Source: Zeus faber
Lineage: Eukaryota; Chordata; Actinopteri; Zeiformes; Zeidae
Length of the DNA stretch: 64,000 nt
Reading direction: 5' to 3'
Assembly (NCBI GenBank): GCA_960531495.1
Contig: OY482849.1
Location: forward strand, 35,838,095-35,902,094
The notes under the pieces are model-generated. The model was not told where the DNA came from and ran no database searches. It worked only from the letters and a program-made list of their open reading frames with translations. Position 1 is the first letter of the stretch, and each line of letters begins with the position of its first letter. The position numbers and the translations under genes were made by a program. Positions 1 to 9,571 of this stretch are shown here, one piece after another.

Positions 1-984
1 GCACCTTCAGCTCAGCATGGGCAAAACAGTGTCTGCAGCTTACCACCTCTACAACCGGGAGGCAAGAAGGGAACTGGACGTGCATGTTGGCAACATCCGC
101 CTGGAGTTCCAGCAAGCCCCCAAGTACCTCGGCGTATGCTTGGACCGGACGCTGTCCTACAAGCAGCACCTGGATGAAGTGAAGGCCAAGACAACCGCAA
201 GGGTCTCGCTCATCCGCCGCCTTGCAGGCTCGACTTGGGGAGCTTCCCCCCAGACCCTACGCATATCCACGCAAGCCCTGGTCCTACCCGTAGCGGAATA
301 CTGTGCCCCTGCCTGGAGCAGAAGTCCACATGCGAACAAGGTGGATACTGTCATCAACAGCGCCCTCCGGATAGTAACTGGTTGTCTGAAACCCACCCCT
401 GTGTCCTACCTGCCAGTCCTAGCTGGTATCGCCCCACCCAGTCTCCGACGGGAAGCAGCTACCCTCGCCCTGGCAAGGAAAGCCCAGAAGAACGACTGGC
501 ACATCCTACACAAAGCCACAACAACACCGGCACCACCATGCAGGCTCAAGTCTCGCCATCCCTACAACAAGGCAGCACAAGAGATGCTACAGTCGATCCC
601 TGACGACTTGTCCAAGGACGCCTGGCTGGCAGCATCATGGAGACAATCGTGGGAGTCAGCTGCGCCCTCCCGCATCCAACGATACATCCGGGACCCAGGA
701 GGAGGTGTAAAAGGAGAAGACATGCCACGCCACCTATGGACCTCGCTGAACCGCCTGCGTACTGGCGTCGGGCGCTTCAAGTCCTCTCTAAAGAAGTGGG
801 GCCTCTCCGACAGTGCGTCATGCGAGTGTGGCGAACCTGAACAGACTGCCGAGCACATAATCACCAGCTGCCCCCTATACAGCCCACCCTCAGAAGCTGG
901 CCTTTTTGACCTAGGACTGGAGACGAGGGCGTGGCTATATGACACTGAGTTGGCCATCTGATGATATACGAAAGAAGAAGAAGA
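1..984 (+). mobile_element. 3' end of an I/Jockey-group non-LTR retrotransposon, cut by the window edge
   Basis: The window opens inside the C-terminal part of a LINE polymerase. The frame closes at 961 and is followed by a short 3' tail rich in GAA (about 970-984). At 985 the sequence switches abruptly to the endonuclease of a Rex1-like LINE, so this element appears to have inserted into that older copy. The 5' part and any target-site duplication lie outside the window. The clade is not resolved: an I/Nimb-like or Jockey-like LINE fits, and no RNase H domain is visible in what remains. Confidence 0.75.
2..961 (+). CDS. LINE reverse transcriptase, C-terminal 319 residues (partial)
   Basis: The frame is open from the first bases of the window to a TGA at 959-961, so it is a 5'-partial ORF and the ATG at 17 is probably internal. 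Early residues carry the thumb-region motif YLGVCLDRTLSYKQH, typical of LINE polymerases after the catalytic palm. The middle has an AEYCAPAW motif. The C-terminus has a CxC...H...C cluster (CECGEPEQTAEHIITSCPLY), a zinc-finger-like ending seen in I/Jockey-type LINEs. The catalytic FADD/YADD box lies left of the window. No frameshift or stop is visible over 319 codons, so this copy is relatively young. Confidence 0.72.
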   Translation, partial: HLQLSMGKTVSAAYHLYNREARRELDVHVGNIRLEFQQAPKYLGVCLDRTLSYKQHLDEVKAKTTARVSLIRRLAGSTWGASPQTLRISTQALVLPVAEYCAPAWSRSPHANKVDTVINSALRIVTGCLKPTPVSYLPVLAGIAPPSLRREAATLALARKAQKNDWHILHKATTTPAPPCRLKSRHPYNKAAQEMLQSIPDDLSKDAWLAASWRQSWESAAPSRIQRYIRDPGGGVKGEDMPRHLWTSLNRLRTGVGRFKSSLKKWGLSDSASCECGEPEQTAEHIITSCPLYSPPSEAGLFDLGLETRAWLYDTELAI

Positions 985-2925
985 TCATCACAGCTGTTCA
1001 TATTCCACCGCCAGTGGACACCGACGCAGCACTATCGACCTGTATGATGTGTTGTGCAGACTTCAGAATAAACATCCCGACGCGGCAGTGGTGGTGGCTG
1101 GGGACTTTAACAGGGGGAACCTTAAAAAAGTTCTGCCTAATTTCTATCAACACATCATGTGTGCCACCAGGGGAGATATAACTTTGGACCACTGCTACAC
1201 ACGGTACAAGAACGGATACAAGACCGTCTCATTCCCTGCTTTCGGGAAATCACATCATTCCGCGACTTGGCTGGTACCTGTTTACAAGCCGTGCATCGCG
1301 CGTGAAGCAGTGGCGACAAGGGACATAAAGCGGTGGTCAGACCAATCAGAGGCCATGCTTCAGGAAGCTATTACTGACGTAGACTGGGACATGTTCCAAT
1401 CAAGTTCCAGTGACGTCACCAAGTTTACGGAAATAGCTGTGAGCTTCATAGCTACGTTAGCGGACAGCATCGTTCCCACGGTGAAAGTTTGTATATTTCC
1501 AAACCAGAAACCATGGGTCGATAAATCCATCCTGGACTTCCTCACAGCCAGGCCCCAGGTCGTTAGGGTGGGGAGGCACATGTCCAGCTCCCTCACTCTG
1601 AACACAGGATCCCTACAGGGCTGCGTCTTCAGCACGCTACTGTACTCACTGTACACACATGATTGTATGGCCAGGTCCAGCTCCAACACCATCATCAAGT
1701 TTGCTGATGACACCGTTGTGGTGCCCTGATCAACGACGGCGATGAGAAGGCCTACCGCGAGGAGGTGACTGACCTGTCACTCTGGTGCCAGGACAACAGC
1801 CTCCACCCAAATGTCAGCAAAACTAAGGAGCTGATTGTGGACTTTTGGAGGGGATCACAGCTGAAGACGCATGCGTTGCTGGTGATTAATGTGACTTTTG
1901 TCGACGGGGTGAGCAGCTTCAAGTACCTGGGAGTCCACATCACAGAGGACTTAACATGGACTTTACACACAGACACTCTGGTGAAAAAGGCGAGGCAGTG
2001 TCTTTACCACCTCAGGCAGCTGCAGAAATTCCAGGTCTCGTGAGGATCTTCAAGTCCTTCTACTGTGGAGCGGTGGAGAGCATCCTGGCAGGCAACACCA
2101 CTGCCTGCTTTGGGAACTGTACTGCTCAGGACAGGCGGACCCTGCAGAGGGTGGTGCGTTCAGCTGAACGTACCACTGGAACTTTCTTCCCCTCCCTGCA
2201 GGACTTATACACCAGGAGGTGTAAGAGCAGAGCTGCAGGATCATGAAGGATCCTCACCACCCCAAAAACAGACTGTTCCAGCTGCTACGGTCAGGCAAGC
2301 ACCTCCACAGCCACACAGCGAGAACAGAGACTGAGACGTAGTTTCTTCCTCAAGCCATAAGAACTGTCAATGCTGACCTCACCAGGGGTCCCCACTGAGC
2401 CACACACATAGGCTCCACTACCTACTGTACTATATGTAGCATACTGTACCGCATACAGTATGTCTGTCATCACTGTTTTGGGTAACTGCATACTGTGATG
2501 TATTGCTATTCTGTTCGGTGTTACTGTATTGCTGTGCCGTACTGTTGTACACTGTACTGTATATCCCCACACACACACTACCTCACTTTATTCACATGCC
2601 AATTTAATGCACATATCTGTATATACATAATAGCCTATCCCATATACATAAGTCTATTCCCTTTATTTATATTTTGTACCCCCATTCTGTATAACTTTTG
2701 AGTTATTTTATGGTATTCTATATTATTCTACTTACTTGCTGCATTACATTTTAGGTATCAGTGAGTTTCAGTTAGTTAGTCAAGTAGGAATTAGGTAGCT
2801 ATTGTGTTCAGTCTAGAACATATTGTGTGTAATCACCTGGTGCGTTGCCTTGACATTTCACTGCATATATGTATGAATGTATGTATATGTATGTGACCAA
2901 TAAACATCTTGAATCTTGAAATCTT
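985..2925 (+). mobile_element. Decayed Rex1-like LINE with large internal deletion
   Basis: This is a degenerate relative of the near-intact LINE at 25181-28711. Endonuclease sequence runs from 985 to about 1530. It then jumps at about 1533 from a WVDKSI motif straight to the late RT motif LDFLTARPQVV, so several hundred residues are missing. The RT remainder (FADD at about 1700) breaks at about 1727 by a small deletion, reopens at 1765-2043, and continues in another frame at about 2040-2246. The 3' UTR ends near 2925 in repeats of the TCTTGAA type after AATAAA, the Rex1-style tail. The endonuclease SDH motif reads SHH. Its 5' part was displaced by the LINE ending at 984. Confidence 0.85.
1049..2246 (+). 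pseudogene. Endonuclease/reverse transcriptase remnant of the Rex1-like LINE
   Basis: Three open segments can be read: 1049-1729 (endonuclease joined by deletion to RT, ending at a stop just after the FADDTVV box), 1765-2043 (RT after the FADD box, ending RQLQKFQVS) and 1956-2246 (post-RT C-terminal segment with SFYCGAVESI and CTAQDRRTLQRVV). The step between the second and third segments is at exactly the same codon as in the near-intact copy at about 26046, so that step was probably inherited and did not arise in this copy. Not functional. Confidence 0.82.
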
Positions 2926-3060
2926 AATAAATGTTGTTTGTGAAGAATAGATGAACAAAATGTCGGTGAAAATGGAGGAAAAAATAGAGAGTGGTCTCTT
3001 ATTGTGGTACACTCTTTGTCAATACCTGGACCAAAAGGCTGATTGATTGATGATCGATGA
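2926..3060 (-). other. Conserved intron sequence flanking the satellite array
   Basis: These roughly 135 bases match 17628-17765 closely and lie in the same place beside a satellite array. They form the old unique intron sequence downstream of the composite exon, between the array and older flanks. No gene is seen in it. It helps define the left edge of the array. Confidence 0.6.
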
Positions 3061-3363
3061 TAGACAGACAGATGTATGTAATAAAGTAGTGTCTCTTCAT
3101 TCATACAGACAGACAGACAGATAGATGTATGTAATAAAGTAGTGTCTCTTCATACAGACAGACAGACAGACAGATAGATGTATGTCATAAAGTAGTGTCT
3201 CTTCATACAGACAGACAGACAGATAGATGTATGTCATAAAGTAGTGTCTCTTCATACAGACAGACAGACAGACAGATAGATGTATGTCATAAAGTAGTGT
3301 CTCTTCATACAGACAGACAGACAGACAGATGTATGTCATAAAGTAGTGTCTCTTCATACAGAC
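3061..3363 (-). repeat. 49-bp satellite array 1 (about 6 units) at the gene L composite-exon donor
   Basis: Tandem units combine (GACA)n, a GATA step and a 30-bp core running from ATGTATGTCATAAAG to the CTCTTCATA box on the + strand. Unit length is about 45, 49 or 53 bp because of one-tetranucleotide steps. The last unit runs to 3363 and includes the GT of the splice donor of the exon ending at 3364 (minus strand). A 3061-3110 variant has an extra TTCA. Confidence 0.95.
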
Positions 3364-3879
3364 CTGCTCTGTGTAGCTTGACTTCAGGTGTCAGTATTAA
3401 ATACAGTAGTTTGTTCAGCCTGCAGAGCTCCTGGTTCGAGCGCCCCAGTCTGTTCTCACAATCCACCACAGATTCTTCTAAATGTCTGACAATGTCTTTG
3501 TCTGCTGCTGCCAGTTTCTCGCTCAATAAAACTCTCACTTCTTTAGATACTTTTACCTTTTCACAGACAAATAAAACCTCTTCAACCGCAGCAACGATTC
3601 TCTCTTGTACACAAACAGTGAAAAGCGGGAGTCGCTCGGCCATTGTTTCCTCAGTTTGTCTTTGATGAACCTGTGACCACTGAGCACCCTTCTGGTTGTT
3701 TCCACTCTTCACAGAGACAGGGGGGAAGAGGAACTTGACACCAGCCTCCTGACTGCTCCGCAGGTCCTCCTCTTCCTCTTTAATGTGTGGAGGCTCTGGC
3801 TCCACCTTGACTGGACTGGGGCTCCACTCCTGCTGCTCAGAGGGAAGCTCCTCTTTACAGACAGAGAGCTGCTGGAGGT
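3364..3879 (-). CDS. Zinc-finger gene L, composite exon (exon-2 module fused to exon-1 module)
   Basis: On the minus strand a CCTCCAG acceptor precedes 3879. The first 236 nt encode an exon-2-type acidic module starting DLQQLSVCKEE, with VKVE and IKEE sites that fit the SUMO consensus. At 3643 this runs without a break into the ATGG of an exon-1-type module starting MAERLPLF (280 nt, heptad-like helix, ending KLHRA). The donor is GCAG|GTCTGT at 3364/3363. Total is 516 nt (172 x 3), phase 1 at both ends, so it could be skipped or included without a frame change. The upstream partner is exon 1 at 5368-5647. Downstream exons are outside the window or lost. An alternative is that it acts as a first exon starting at 3643. 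Confidence 0.7.
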
Positions 3880-4666
3880 CTGGAGGCAACAATGAAATAC
3901 AGACACACAGTCAGTGAAGAAAACTAGGATAGTGTGTCCAAGCTGAGGTGAGGGCTCTTTGACCCAGTTTATAACTGGCATTAACATGCGTATTTGGTGA
4001 TCAGATCGTAAGTGAACAGCTTTAGTGCCAGGTGTAAACGGACCCAACGTGTCCTCAAAGCAGTTTGGGATCTGGTCACTCAGACCACATTCGGAGGTGC
4101 TCTGGGTCACATATGGCCACATTCTTTTGGCAGTGTCAACGGAAATGTGTCCTGGGTAACATTGAAGGAGCGCCTACGCAACTGATGTCCTCCACGTAAG
4201 TGGACTACGTACTCATAGTCTGGTCAGGAAATAGAGAAAGTTTCCACCTTCCAGAAGTGCATGATTTATTATTTACAAGTAAAGTATTTACATAAAAACA
4301 AGAAGTTTTTACTAAATGAAGAGCAGATGGAGTGATCCGTCCATACAAGTAAGAAAATCAGCAGAGTAAATAAATCTGTCCAGCCTGAACCCTGCCCTGC
4401 ATACAGTTCACAAGGCACCAACATTTCAGTCTGTATTGTTTTGATTGTGTTTATTTGCATATAGAGCAGTGAAGTGAGATCCCATCACTCTAGACACATG
4501 TGAAGACGCATGTTAATGCCAGGTGTAAACACAGTCTTTGATCGTCACACATCCCGTTCTGCTCCATACATTTTATAAAAGCGTTACATTCTATCATATA
4601 TCTGGATTCATACTGTTTATGATTTAGATTTTTCTGTCCTTCTTAATTATTAATTTTTCTCCCCAA
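3880..4666 (-). other. Gene L intron sequence, conserved with gene M intron
   Basis: This is intron sequence upstream of the composite exon. It matches 18963-19540 of gene M over most of its length, including the region around 3980-4110 and the stretch around 4240-4400. At the end of the match gene M has gained a 24-bp minisatellite, while this copy runs on to a satellite array. No coding potential of its own is visible; open frames here are short extensions of the exon. Confidence 0.6.
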
Positions 4667-5367
4667 GACAGACAGATCGATGTATGTATTAAAGTAGTGT
4701 CTCTTCATACAGACAGACAGACAGATAGATGTATGTATTAAAGTAGTGTCTCTTCATACAGACAGACAGACAGACAGACAGATAGATGTATGTAATAAAG
4801 TAGTGTCTCTTCATACAGACAGACAGACAGATAGATGTATGTATTAAAGTAGTGTCTCTTCATACAGACAGACAGACAGACAGATAGATGTATGTAATAA
4901 AGTAGTGTCTCTTCATACAGACAGACAGACAGACAGATAGATGTATGTAATAAAGTAGTGTCTCTTCATACAGACAGACAGACAGATAGATGTATGTCAT
5001 AAAGTAGTGTCTCTTCATACAGACAGACAGACAGACAGATGTATGTAATAAAGTAGTGTCTCTTCATACAGACAGACAGACAGACAGATAGATGTATGTC
5101 ATAAAGTAGTGTCTCTTCATACAGACAGACAGATAGATGTATGTCATAAAGTAGTGTCTCTTCATACAGACAGACAGACAGACAGATAGATGTATGTCAT
5201 AAAGTAGTGTCTCTTCATACAGACAGACAGATGTATGTATGTAATAAAGTAGTGTCTCTTCATACAGACAGACAGACAGATAGATGTATGTCATAAAGTA
5301 GTGTCTCTTCATACAGACAGACAGACAGATAGATGTATGTCATAAAGTAGTGTCTCTTCATACAGAC
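4667..5367 (-). repeat. 49-bp satellite array 2 (about 14 units) at the gene L exon 1 donor
   Basis: Same family as the 3061-3363 array. Units differ mainly by GTCATAAAG, GTAATAAAG or GTATTAAAG in the core and by the number of GACA steps. The GTATTAAAG variant is typical of the left end of this array. The unit touching the exon donor at 5367 is of the GTCATAAAG type, as at all other donors in the window. Confidence 0.95.
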
Positions 5368-5647
5368 CTGCTCTGTGTAGCTTGACTTCAGGTGTCAGTA
5401 TTAAATACAGTAGTTTGTTCAGCCTGCAGAGCTCCTGGTTCGAGCGCCCCAGTCTGTTCTCACAATCCACCACAGATTCTTCTAAATGTCTGACAATGTC
5501 TTTGTCTGCTGCTGCCAGTTTCTCGCTCAATAAAACTCTCACTTCTTTAGCTACTTTTACCTTTTCACAGACAAATAAAACCTCTTCAAGCGCAGCAACG
5601 ATTCTCTCTTGTACACAAACAGTGAAAAGGGGGAGTCGCTCGGCCAT
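5368..5647 (-). CDS. Zinc-finger gene L, exon 1
   Basis: The start is the ATG at 5647-5645 (minus), in a good context (A at -3, G at +4). It is the first ATG in the frame: the open frame above it begins at a TAG near 5766 and contains no ATG. It encodes 93 residues beginning MAERLPLF, with a leucine-rich, charged helix likely to be a coiled coil and the ending PEVKLHRA. It ends at the phase-1 donor GCAG|GTCTGT. Just upstream lies a (GAA)n leader on the sense strand. It splices in frame to the composite exon at 3879, forming the Asp codon of DLQQL. The intron is 1488 nt. Confidence 0.8.
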
Positions 5648-5790
5648 TGTTTCTTCTTCTTCTTCTTCTTCTGCTTCTGTTAATGGTGGTTGACCAACAA
5701 CTTCATGGTACACTACCGCCACCTTCTGGTCTGGAGTGTAAGATGCAGTTTTAAACCTCAAACTCTAATCAAAACTGCTCCTCTCGTCTA
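5648..5790 (-). promoter_or_regulatory. Exon 1 leader/proximal promoter region of gene L
   Basis: The leader carries the GAA run (5650-5673) and an in-frame stop further up. It is conserved almost base for base at 29370-29512 and 59521-59663. No TATA box is visible. The L1/Tx1-like LINE tail abuts it at about 5791, so only about 140 bp of non-transposon sequence precedes the start codon. Confidence 0.4.
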
Positions 5791-6700
5791 TTTTGCAGAA
5801 AGTCATATCTCAAGGAGCTTTACTGGCCTCAGATAAAGATACAGATAATAAATTGAAAGAGATTGTAACAAATAGCGGCACAGTATCCAAACTTTACAGA
5901 CTTATATCTCTCTCCTCCTGTCATGGCATGGATAAAGTTCAATGACGCTGGGAAGGAGATTTGGGAAAACACTTACCAATCGAACAATGGGACACATACA
6001 AATGACCTATCAAAATGGCTTCCATATAAACATATGCAGATGAAGATTTTATACCCAATATATATAAGTGCACAGAAGCTGAATCAAATTAATCCAAATA
6101 TATCTGACCTATGTGGGCATGGCCGTGTAGAGAGAGGATGTTTAATACATATGTTATGACACTGCCCAGAGATGGGAGCATTTTGGGAAGGAGTCCAAAA
6201 TATGTTGTGTTTCATATTTCATGTGGATGTATCCCTATGCCCAGAGGTGTGTTTGTTGGGAGTTAAAGTGGATGGATTGAAAAGTGCAGTAACACAAGGT
6301 CTGGTAACATTGGCATACATTTCTGTAAAAAGGATCATTGTAATGAATTGGAAAGTAAGGAAATCAAATGGTTTTCCTTTGAATGACCGGCTAATGGACT
6401 TTATAGAAGTGATAATGATGGAACGTGCAGCCTCAGCCCTGCAGGGGCTTTATAGAGATAATGGCTAAGACGGACCACGGACACTTGTAAAGTGAGACAG
6501 AAATTTGAGACCTTTAGTTGGAACAAGTGTTTTAACTCTTCAACAAATAAAGTCAGTCCAATGAATAGAAAGCTGAACCTTGTAAGTAGAATGGAGAAGT
6601 CCTCTCAACAAGGATTGGTGATGCAATCATGTCCTAAGCAACTACATTATATTGATACATATTTATCCCTTAATTCTGGCGTACAGTATCTTGTCTTGCT
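5791..6700 (+). mobile_element. L1/Tx1-like LINE 3' fragment, copy 1
   Basis: A 5'-truncated LINE tail holds a decayed ORF2 C-terminus. Open stretches are 5923-6156 and 6172-6468, in one frame and separated by a TGA at 6157-6159, where a Trp codon would give the family motif of a Cys-rich HxxWxCP box followed by FWxxV. A frameshift lies just before 5923. The 3' UTR continues to about 6700, where a different repeat breaks it. The same fragment with the same stop is present at 29513-30480 and at 59664-60399 plus 63162-63400. The three copies therefore descend from one insertion by segmental duplication. Confidence 0.75.
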
Positions 6701-6850
6701 TGTGTTCGCTCGTCATCTGACCAGTGATGGACGTATGGAACCAGGTGCCCGGGCGTAGTTGAACGCTGCCCACTGCTCCTGGCTGCCCCTGAGGAAGAAA
6801 AAGCCAGGACTGTTCAATGCAGAGGAACCACTTCACCAGCACCACCTGAA
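6701..6850 (-). mobile_element. Small non-autonomous repeat, related to 43691-43980
   Basis: Read on the minus strand, this matches 43770-43880 over a block with CCTCTGCATT, GGGGCAGC, AGGAGCAGTGGGCAGC and a following CATCACTGGTCAG box. It is inserted at the point where the L1/Tx1-like 3' UTR (intact at 30410) is broken. It looks like a non-autonomous transposon fragment of a common fish family. Termini are not resolved. Confidence 0.5.
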
Positions 6851-6879
6851 GTGTGTGTGTTTGTGTGTGTGTGTGTTGG
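6851..6879. repeat. (GT)n microsatellite
   Basis: An imperfect GT run with one TTT interruption, next to the small repeat at 6701-6850. Confidence 0.9.
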
Positions 6880-6959
6880 TTGCCGTCACTGCATGAGTGC
6901 ACGTGTTGTGGTGTGTGTGACAAATGAAGATTCTTCTCTGATGATATCATAGAGACCAG

Positions 6960-7487
6960 CAACACTACCTTTGCCGGCAAACAAAAACAACATCATCAGC
7001 CCCTGGCTTGTGCGGCTGAGGGGAGTTACTAGGCTGAGGCAGATCACACACTCTCTGTGACAGAACATGAGGTGAGGAGGGCTCTGCTGCATGTGAACAC
7101 AAGGAATGCTGCTGGCCCCAGATGGCATATCTGCGAGGGTACTGAAGACCTGTGCTAACCAGCGAGTTCCTGTGTTCGCCACAATTTTCAACCTCTCCCT
7201 GGCCGAATCCGTGGTCCCCACCTGCTTTAAGAGATCCTCCATCGTCCCCATACCCAGCCTGCCTAAATGACTAGCGATCCGTGGCTCTTATCTCGGTGGT
7301 GCTTCAAGAGGCTGATGAAGGATTATATCTGCTCCTTCCTCCCTCAGACCTTGGACCCGCTGCAGTTGGCGTACCGTTCAAACAGATCAACTGATAATGC
7401 CATCTCCCATGTTCTGCACACTACCCTTTCCCATCTTGACAGCCAGAAGGGGGACTATGTGAGAATGCTGTTCATTGATTACAGCTC
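6960..7487 (+). mobile_element. Rex1-like LINE fragment (RT N-terminal part), broken by a Gypsy element
   Basis: Recognisable RT motifs in order are an EVRRALLHVNT-like block at about 7070, NLSLAESVVP at about 7195, [15 protein letters not shown] at about 7350 and MLFIDYSS at about 7470. Frameshifts are present (for example at about 7110 and 7265). The sequence stops in the middle of the FIDYSSAF motif at 7487, where chromovirus sequence starts. The longest intact stretch is 7267-7487. Confidence 0.8.
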
Positions 7488-7502
7488 GTACTCGTCGGAG
7501 TA

Positions 7503-9005
7503 CTAGTCGGAGACCCCGTCCATCTCCTGGTCCTCCGCTAAATGGGCCACGTGATCCTCATCGGAGTACTCGTCGGAGACGCCGTCCATCTCCTCGTCCT
7601 CCGCTGAATGGGCCTCGTCCTCCTCATCGGAGGAGGGACCCCCAGGGTCGACATCGTCCGCCTCTGAACCCTCGCTGGAGGGTCCAGACAAGAGAGGTGG
7701 TGGGGTCTGCGGTCGGGAGGGTTGACCCGGTCTGGAGGGCTGGTCAGGATGGCGCTGATGGAACCTCCTGATGAGGGTGTGGTCCAGAATGTGTCTCACA
7801 GGGACCCAGGACCTCTCCTCCGGGCCGTAACCCTCCCAATCCACCAGGTACTGCAGGCCTCTCCCACGCCGGCGGGAACGTAGGAGACGGCGGACAGAAA
7901 AGGCAGGACACCCGTCAATGAAGCGCGGAGGAGGCGGGGGAGGCGCCAAGGGGACCAGAGCACTCTCCCTGACCGGCTTGACTTTGGACACATGGAAGGT
8001 GGGATGGACGCGCATGGACCTGGGGAGCTTGAGCCGCACTGCCACCGGGTTGACGACCTTCTCGATCATGAACGGGCCGATGAACCGAGGAGCCAGCTTC
8101 TTGGATTCCACCTTCAGGGGGAGGTCCCGGGTGGAGAGCCAGACCTTCTGGCCCGGCTGGTACTCCGGGGTCTGGGAGCGGCGACGGTTGGCAGCAGAGG
8201 CGTTGCGGCCAGCGGCTCGGAGGAGGGCGGCCCGGGCCCGGGTCCAGGTCCTGCGGCAGCGGCGAATGAAGGCTTGGACGGACGGGCAGGAAGCCTCCCT
8301 CTCAAGGGCCGGGAACAGAGGCGGTTGGAAGCCGTAGGCGCACTGGAAGGGGGAGAGGCTGAACTGGTCAGGGTGTTGTGGGCATATTCCACCCACAAAA
8401 GCTGCTCGGACGACGTACGACGGGTGTTGTGAAGTCATGCAGCGAAGGGCCGTCTCCATCTCCTGGTTCTTCCGCTCCGTTTGGCTGTTGGACTGGGGGT
8501 GGTACCCTAAGGACAGGCTGACGGTGGCCCCCAGGAGCGCCAAGAACTCCCTCCAGAAGACAGAGGTGAACTGGGGACCCCGGTCGGAAGGTAGAGGCAC
8601 GAAGTGAGCCATCTTGTTAAACCGGTCCACCACGGTCAGGATGGTAGTGTTGCCGCTAGACGGTGGCAGACCGGTGATGAAGTCCACGGAGATGTGAGAC
8701 CAGGAGCGATGAGGAACCGGCAGTGGGTGTAGGAGACCGACAGGAGCAAGAAGAGAGGGTTTGTGCTGGTTACAGGTGGGGCAGGCATTGACGAACCCTC
8801 GGACGTCCTCACCCAGGGAGGGCCACCAGAAGCGACGCTGGACGACCTCCTTCGTCCGCTGGATCCCCGGGTGGCAGGTGAGTCGGGAGTTGTGGGCCCA
8901 CTGGAGAACCTTGGACCGGAGGTCAGGCAGGACGAACAGACGGTCGGGCGGACATGCGCTGGGTCCAGGTTGGTCCTGGGCGGCGGCTCTGACCTTTTCT
9001 TCCAC
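7503..9005 (-). pseudogene. Chromovirus integrase with chromodomain, internally deleted
   Basis: The H2C2 finger ([11 protein letters not shown] ... CPTCNQHK) is present and the core starts [33 protein letters not shown]. It then jumps to SDRGPQF, skipping the roughly 25-30 residues normally between the first and second catalytic Asp. TERKNQEME keeps the Glu. At about 8370-8420 a short out-of-frame stretch lies between two compensating shifts. The C-terminus has a GPF motif and a chromodomain ([19 protein letters not shown], about 7800), then two diverged copies of an acidic AEDxEMDGVSD repeat. Catalysis is unlikely. Confidence 0.82.
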
Positions 9006-9080
9006 CTCCCAGGTGAGTGTGGCAACTAGACGGGAGGACGGTAGAACGGTGTCAGGGTCAGCAGCGGCTACCTCCTCCTC

Positions 9081-9470
9081 CTAGAACTGCCGAGACAGGG
9101 CGTCAGGTTTGACATTGCGTGACCCCGGCCGATAGGAGAGGGAGAAATTGAACCTGGTTAGGAAGAGCGCCCAACGAGCCTGACGGGAGTTCAGTCTCCT
9201 GGCAGAGTGGATATACTCCAGGTTCTTAGGGTCAGTCCATACCAGGAACGGCAGCTGGGTTCCCTCTAGCCAGTGTCGCCATTCCTCCAGGGCCAATTTG
9301 ACGGCGAGAAGCTCCCTATTCCCGATGTCGTAGTTCCTCTCGGCCGGGGTCAAACGCCTGGAGAAGAAAGCGCAGGGATGAAGCTTCTGGTCGGAGGCGG
9401 TTCTCTGGGACAGAACAGCTCCGACTCCCATGTCGGAGGCGTCCACTTAAACCACGAACTGCCGTTCAGG
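9081..9470 (-). pseudogene. Chromovirus RNase H with a premature stop
   Basis: The domain shows [13 protein letters not shown], a [20 protein letters not shown] block, [11 protein letters not shown] and [14 protein letters not shown], all expected for Gypsy RNase H. A TAA interrupts the residues just before DASD (about 9449), in the VVxVDASD motif where Glu is normal. A second stop follows the SRQF motif at 9081. The catalytic Asp, Glu and Asp positions are otherwise present. Confidence 0.8.
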
Positions 9471-9571
9471 GTCAGGCAATACCAGAATGGGGGCTGAAGT
9501 GAACCGTGCCTTCAGGGCGAGGAAGGCATCATTGGCGGCGGCGGACCACAGAAACGGCACCTTGGAGGAGG

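Noticed and set aside
1049..1729. A host gene with an endonuclease fold
   Set aside because: The domain order, the RT fusion and the Rex1-type tail show a LINE remnant.
5309..5761. Longer exon 1 protein beginning LRFKTASYTPDQ upstream of MAERL
   Set aside because: There is no ATG in that stretch (the frame opens at TTG after TAG), and the Glu run is a GAA microsatellite in the leader.
7918..8432. Overlapping plus-strand frames in the chromovirus
   Set aside because: They arise from high GC content opposite the integrase; no motif is visible and the minus strand explains the sequence.
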